Positions 60,356-64,000 of a DNA stretch of 64,000 nucleotides are shown here, in pieces. The notes beneath the pieces were generated by a model. It had not been told where the DNA came from, made no database searches, and saw nothing but the letters and a program-made list of their open reading frames with translations. Within the stretch, counting starts at the first letter, position 1, and each line of letters starts with the position of its first letter. The stretch is taken from assembly GCA_020544305.1 (NCBI GenBank), contig CP058667.1:1612001-1676000 (forward strand). Direction: 5' to 3'. This DNA is from Staphylococcus taiwanensis (GTDB taxonomy: Bacteria; Bacillota; Bacilli; Staphylococcales; Staphylococcaceae). A program made the position numbers and the translations under genes.

Positions 60356-61663
60356 TTAACTTTCCTTTCTCTTTATTTTAGTGATGAAAAAGCCATCTGA
60401 ATTAAAATCTTGGGGTAAGATTTGTAATGTTTTCACTTGTTCACCTGTTACCGGATGCGTAATGCTCTCGAACTCGAATTCTTTATTATTTTTTAAAAAT
60501 GTATAAATCACATTTTCGTTCTCTAGTTGTTCTATCGTACATGTTGAATACACTAATGTACCACCAGGTTTCACGTTATCTTTAACATTGTCCAATATTT
60601 GTAATTGTAATTCAACTAAGTCTTGTATATCTTGTTGCGTTTGAACATATTTAATTTCAGGTTTATGTCTTAATACACCTAGACCACTACATGGTGCATC
60701 TACCAAAACCTTATCGTATACATCTTTATACGGTTTGGTAGCATCATGATCGAAAGCTCTAATGTTCTTAAGTTGTAATTTGTTAATATTTTCTTTAATT
60801 AAACCTATTTTATGTTTATGAACATCTGTAGCGTCTACATGACCACTAGGTGACAATAATTCAGCTATATGGCATGCTTTACCACCTGGTGCACTACATG
60901 CATCTAAAATCACATCATTATCTTCAACACCCATTAAATAACCAACAAACATTGAACTTTTATCTTGAATTGAAATATTACCTTTTATAAAACTATCCGA
61001 TTCAATAATTGGACGCCCTTTTAAATGAAGACAATACGGAATTGTTGCGTCAATTTCAACTTCATATCCTTCTTGTTGTAATTGTAATACCACATCTTCA
61101 ACTTTACTAATACTTGTATTAACTCGTACTGTACTTGCTGTTTGTTCAAAAAATGAAGAAGCAATTTCGCGTGTTGTTTCAACACCATAGTGCGTAATCC
61201 AATGTTCAATAATCCATTTAGGCATACTATATTCAATTGCCATACGTTGTTTTTCATTTTTAATTGAATCAAGCGTTGGCAATTCACTTCTAAAGATGGT
61301 TCTTAAAATCGCGTTAACTACATTACCGTTATGAGGGCCACCACGATATTTTGCAATATTGACTGCTTCATTAATAATTGCGTGATTAGGCACTTTATCT
61401 AAATAAATATATTGGTATAAACTCATCCATAATAATTGTCGTACCCAGCTTTTAATCTTCGTTTTAACAAAAGGTCTAAGATAAAAATCTAATGTCATTT
61501 TACGTTTTACAGTCCCATATACTAATTCAGTATACAAAGGTTTATCAATACTAGATACTTCACCAGCTGATAACACCTCATTGATTCTTAAGTTACTGTA
61601 CGCATAGTCATTAAAGATTTCTTGGATTGTTTGAAATGCTACTTCTCTCACTGTTTGTGTCAT
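60356..61663 (-). CDS. rsmB: 16S rRNA (cytosine-967-C5)-methyltransferase RsmB
   Basis: Methylates C967 in 16S rRNA. 435 residues: N-terminal NusB-like RNA-binding domain (about 1-130) and a methyltransferase domain with the AdoMet loop [16 protein letters not shown], the DAPCSGLG motif and the catalytic cysteine in YSTCTIEQ. The ATG overlaps the fmt stop codon by four bases, and its stop is 1 base before rlmN. Confidence 0.96.
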   Translation of the reverse strand: MTQTVREVAFQTIQEIFNDYAYSNLRINEVLSAGEVSSIDKPLYTELVYGTVKRKMTLDFYLRPFVKTKIKSWVRQLLWMSLYQYIYLDKVPNHAIINEAVNIAKYRGGPHNGNVVNAILRTIFRSELPTLDSIKNEKQRMAIEYSMPKWIIEHWITHYGVETTREIASSFFEQTASTVRVNTSISKVEDVVLQLQQEGYEVEIDATIPYCLHLKGRPIIESDSFIKGNISIQDKSSMFVGYLMGVEDNDVILDACSAPGGKACHIAELLSPSGHVDATDVHKHKIGLIKENINKLQLKNIRAFDHDATKPYKDVYDKVLVDAPCSGLGVLRHKPEIKYVQTQQDIQDLVELQLQILDNVKDNVKPGGTLVYSTCTIEQLENENVIYTFLKNNKEFEFESITHPVTGEQVKTLQILPQDFNSDGFFITKIKRKES

Positions 61664-62592
61664 TTTAAAATTTTCCCAACTAGCGATGCTTGAACACCGC
61701 TTAAATAATTTGCAGCTAGCATACGTTTCTTACCAGCTAATTGAATATCAGTTAACGCGACTGCGTCATTCGAACCAGTAGCGACGATTATGGCTTTTTT
61801 GGTCGTTTCGACTATTTCACCAGGTTCACCCTTTTTATTATCGATAATGTGAGCAGCATATAATTTTAAATTGGCATCATCCATAGTAGTATAAGCTACA
61901 GGCCATGGTGACAAACCTCGAATGTGGTTGTGAATATCTTGCGCACTTTTAGTCCAATCTATACGTTCATCTTCCCTACTAATGTTAGAGGCAAATGTTG
62001 CTTTAGTATCATCTTGAGGAATACTTTGATTCGTACCATTTATAATAGAAGGTAACGTTTCTTTCAATAAATCTGCTCCTAAAACACTTAACTTATCATG
62101 CATTGTACCTACATCATCATTTTCTTCGATTGCAATGGCTTGTTGAGAAATAATATTACCTGCATCTAGCTTTTTAACCATATACATAATTGTGATACCA
62201 GTTTGAGTTTCCCCATCAATAATTGCTTGATGTATCGGTGCGCCACCACGATACTTTGGTAATAATGAGGCATGGACATTAATTGCACCTAGCTTAGGCA
62301 AGTTCAATAATTCTTCAGGTAATAACTGACCAAATGCAGCGGTAACAATCAAATCCGGTTCTAAATTTAAGAGTTCTGCTAATTCTTCAGAGCCTTTTAA
62401 TTTTTCAGGTTGATACACTGGTAAATTATAGTCTTGCGCCACACGTTTTACAGGTGGCGGAGTTAATACTCGTTTACGTCCAACAGGTCGATCAGGCTGT
62501 GTTACAACAGCTATTACATCATGCTCAGCAATTAGCATTTCTAATACTTTTGTTGAAAAATCAGGTGTCCCCATAAATATCACTTTAGTCAT
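61660..62592 (-). CDS. fmt: Methionyl-tRNA formyltransferase
   Basis: Formylates initiator Met-tRNA with 10-formyl-tetrahydrofolate. 310 residues: IFMGTPDFS at the N-terminus, [23 protein letters not shown] and the catalytic Asn/His/Asp region around residue 108-146. The ATG at 62592 matches the family, but the GGAGG site is 12 bases away; a TTG two codons upstream sits at the ideal distance, so the true start may be that TTG. It overlaps the end of def by 8 bases. Confidence 0.95.
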   Translation of the reverse strand: MTKVIFMGTPDFSTKVLEMLIAEHDVIAVVTQPDRPVGRKRVLTPPPVKRVAQDYNLPVYQPEKLKGSEELAELLNLEPDLIVTAAFGQLLPEELLNLPKLGAINVHASLLPKYRGGAPIHQAIIDGETQTGITIMYMVKKLDAGNIISQQAIAIEENDDVGTMHDKLSVLGADLLKETLPSIINGTNQSIPQDDTKATFASNISREDERIDWTKSAQDIHNHIRGLSPWPVAYTTMDDANLKLYAAHIIDNKKGEPGEIVETTKKAIIVATGSNDAVALTDIQLAGKKRMLAANYLSGVQASLVGKILK

Positions 62593-63073
62593 TTTCAAAA
62601 TACGCCTCCACTTCGTCATCAGTTAATAAATGTTGTGCACGTTCAGTAAATACGATGCCGTTTAATTGATCAATAATATGAAGTAACATTCTTGCTACAT
62701 CATCATATGCGGTTAATTCAATTTGATTACCTTCTAAATCATTAGCTTCTATAGTAATCATTTTACTACGTTCAACTTCTCCATACACACCAGGTAGATT
62801 TACAGAGCCTTCTAAATCAATTATCTTTTCATTAGATTCAGACTTAATTACTGGATTGATGAGTTGTAACAATCCCTCTAATTCCATATCGATAATGGCT
62901 ACTTGCTTACTTATACCAATTTGAGGTGCACATAATGCGGAAGCTTCTTCAGCATATAATGTATCTTCCAGATCAAGTAGTAAATCTTTTAAAGTCGCAT
63001 CAAACTGGGAAATGCGCTCTGCTTTTTTTGTTAATACAGGATGCGTTGACTGGACTAATTTTTGTATCGCCAT
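62585..63073 (-). CDS. Degenerate peptide deformylase paralogue
   Basis: 162 residues of the deformylase family but with the catalytic motifs lost. The usual GxGLAAPQ is ASALCAPQ (45-51), the EGCLS motif is EGSVN with Ser90 replacing the metal-binding cysteine, and the HEXXH motif is HIIDQ (132-136) with only one histidine left and no glutamate. It is therefore unlikely to be an active metallo-deformylase. S. aureus has a second, non-functional def gene in the same def-fmt position (reported), and this appears to be its orthologue. A ribosome-associated or folding role is unknown. ATG with AGGAG. Confidence 0.9.
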   Translation of the reverse strand: MAIQKLVQSTHPVLTKKAERISQFDATLKDLLLDLEDTLYAEEASALCAPQIGISKQVAIIDMELEGLLQLINPVIKSESNEKIIDLEGSVNLPGVYGEVERSKMITIEANDLEGNQIELTAYDDVARMLLHIIDQLNGIVFTERAQHLLTDDEVEAYFEND

Positions 63074-63250
63074 ATTTAGCTCCTCCTGAAAAAATTCATC
63101 ATATTATTATAACTTAATTCAATTTGAATTGCGACCTTAGTCTGAAATTTATACTTACCGACCTCTATTAATTGCTTTTATTTTTCAGTCTATTAAAATA
63201 TAAAGTAAGAAAAATAATATTAAATATTAATGAATGAGGAGGTGCAAAAA

Positions 63251-63454
63251 ATGGAAGTAAATAAAATTATTTATATTGTTTTAGCTATATTTTTAGGTGG
63301 TTTCGGTGTTCATAAATTTTATGCTGGCAAAACAATGTCAGGTCTTTTACATTTATTATTCTGTTGGACAGGTATCCCACATATCATCGCAATTATAAGT
63401 GCTATTCTTACATTACTTAGACCAGCTGATGAGAACGGAAACGTATATATGTAA
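63251..63454 (+). CDS. TM2-domain small membrane protein
   Basis: 67 residues. A TM2 domain: a first helix (about 4-24), a short basic/Gly loop with the characteristic GVHKFYAGKT, a second amphipathic part and a second helix (about 40-58). Function unknown; TM2 proteins are small membrane proteins of bacteria. The ATG at 63251 has an AGGAGGTG site eight bases upstream; a frame extending 7 codons upstream would hide that site. It lies on the plus strand between def and priA. Confidence 0.8.
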   Translation: MEVNKIIYIVLAIFLGGFGVHKFYAGKTMSGLLHLLFCWTGIPHIIAIISAILTLLRPADENGNVYM

Positions 63455-63472
63455 TTAGATATTTATTACTTA

Positions 63473-63526
63473 GTAAGAAAAAGAGTTACGCATAGGTATA
63501 TCCTAGAGCGTAACTCTTTTTTATTT
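63473..63526. terminator. Bidirectional terminator between the TM2 gene and priA
   Basis: A 14-bp stem AAAAAGAGTTACGC/GCGTAACTCTTTTT (63478-63491 with 63508-63521), with an inner TAGG/CCTA pairing, flanked by A and T runs. It can stop both converging genes. Confidence 0.9.
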
Positions 63527-63542
63527 CACTATAAAAATGTCT

Positions 63543-64000
63543 TCACATTAAAATTTGAGGATTTATATCAATCTTTAATGCTAACTTGTCTTTAATATAT
63601 GCTTCATGATAATAATCATCTAAATACTGCAGTGCTTTTAATAATTCTGGTTCACTTTTATACTTAACGAGTATTTGAAAGCGATGTTCGTTATTGATAC
63701 GTGCAATTGCTGCAGGAGATGGGCCTAATACTAATGCACGATCTGTTAAATGTTGAAGTAAAACTTGATGAATGTGCTTAGATGCCTCCATGACCTTTTT
63801 CATATTTTTATGCGAAATAGTAAAATTAATTAAGAAATAGTACGGAGGATACTTACCGATTTTTCTATATTCCATTTCTTTTTGATAAAAGGTTAAATAG
63901 TCATTTTTTTGCACATCTTCAATTGCATAATGATTAGGATTGTACGTTTGAATAATCACTCGCCCGGGTTTCTCATGTCGTCCCGCTCGACCAGCTACCT
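63543..64000 (-). CDS. priA: Primosomal protein N' (PriA), C-terminal part
   Basis: Replication-restart helicase. Only the last about 152 codons are in the window; the frame is open to the right edge. The edge begins with helicase motif VI (VAGRAGR, then HEKPGR) and continues with VIIQTYNPNHYAIEDV and the C-terminal domain (QILVKYKSEPELLKAL, then NPQILM at the end). A GTG at 63959 is an internal codon, not the start. The complete gene would be upstream of def, as in S. aureus. Confidence 0.93.
   Translation of the reverse strand, partial: VAGRAGRHEKPGRVIIQTYNPNHYAIEDVQKNDYLTFYQKEMEYRKIGKYPPYYFLINFTISHKNMKKVMEASKHIHQVLLQHLTDRALVLGPSPAAIARINNEHRFQILVKYKSEPELLKALQYLDDYYHEAYIKDKLALKIDINPQILM

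Noticed and set aside
61021-61287. 88-codon minus-strand frame inside rsmB
   Set aside because: A same-strand shadow of rsmB in another frame; low complexity and no start signal.
63543-63959. Stand-alone gene starting at the GTG at 63959
   Set aside because: The frame stays open to the window edge and reads helicase motif VI upstream of that GTG, so it is the 3' part of priA.

Overview
The window is a low-GC Firmicute chromosome segment and is almost certainly from a Staphylococcus that is not S. aureus (probably a coagulase-negative species). Gene order and protein sequences follow the staphylococcal nusA-to-priA backbone. Familiar staphylococcal markers are FapR, FakA, CodY next to HslUV, a PASTA kinase/phosphatase pair and an FmhC-type FemABX protein. 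Species cannot be fixed by eye. I see no rRNA, tRNA, IS element, prophage or CRISPR array.

Almost everything is on the minus strand, so transcription runs from high to low coordinates. From the right: priA (cut by the window end), a small TM2 membrane protein on the plus strand, def2-fmt-rsmB-rlmN-stp-pknB-rsgA-rpe-thiN (tightly packed, translation modification plus serine/threonine phospho-signalling), then rpmB (plus strand) divergent from an Asp23-family gene and fakA. A secreted or anchored thermonuclease with an Excalibur tail lies between fakA and recG. Next comes the lipid block fapR-plsX-fabD-fabG-acpP, then rnc-smc-ftsY-ylxM-ffh (dsRNA processing, chromosome condensation, SRP targeting), and rpsP-rimM-trmD-rplS.

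At 29.2-34.5 kb two tandem yfhO-type membrane genes sit on the plus strand between rplS and rbgA. To their left are rbgA-rnhB, sucCD with a cre-like site inside a consensus promoter, an fmhC-like gene without the lytN that precedes it in S. aureus, then dprA, topA, trmFO, xerC, hslV, hslU, codY. The last block is rpsB-tsf-pyrH-frr-uppS-cdsA-rseP-proS-polC-rimP-nusA: ribosome and translation, undecaprenyl and phospholipid precursors, membrane proteolysis and replication.

Most of the window is conserved housekeeping DNA. The parts that deserve a second look are: a pair of about 62-bp structured repeats with compensatory base changes between ffh and rpsP; the tandem yfhO pair; a peptide deformylase paralogue that has lost its metal ligands; a 7-codon open frame with a strong ribosome binding site ahead of fmhC; the membrane/signal-peptide thermonuclease with a C-terminal Excalibur motif; and numerous intra-operon terminators whose G-U pairs show which strand they serve. 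No wholly unknown multi-gene system was recognised.
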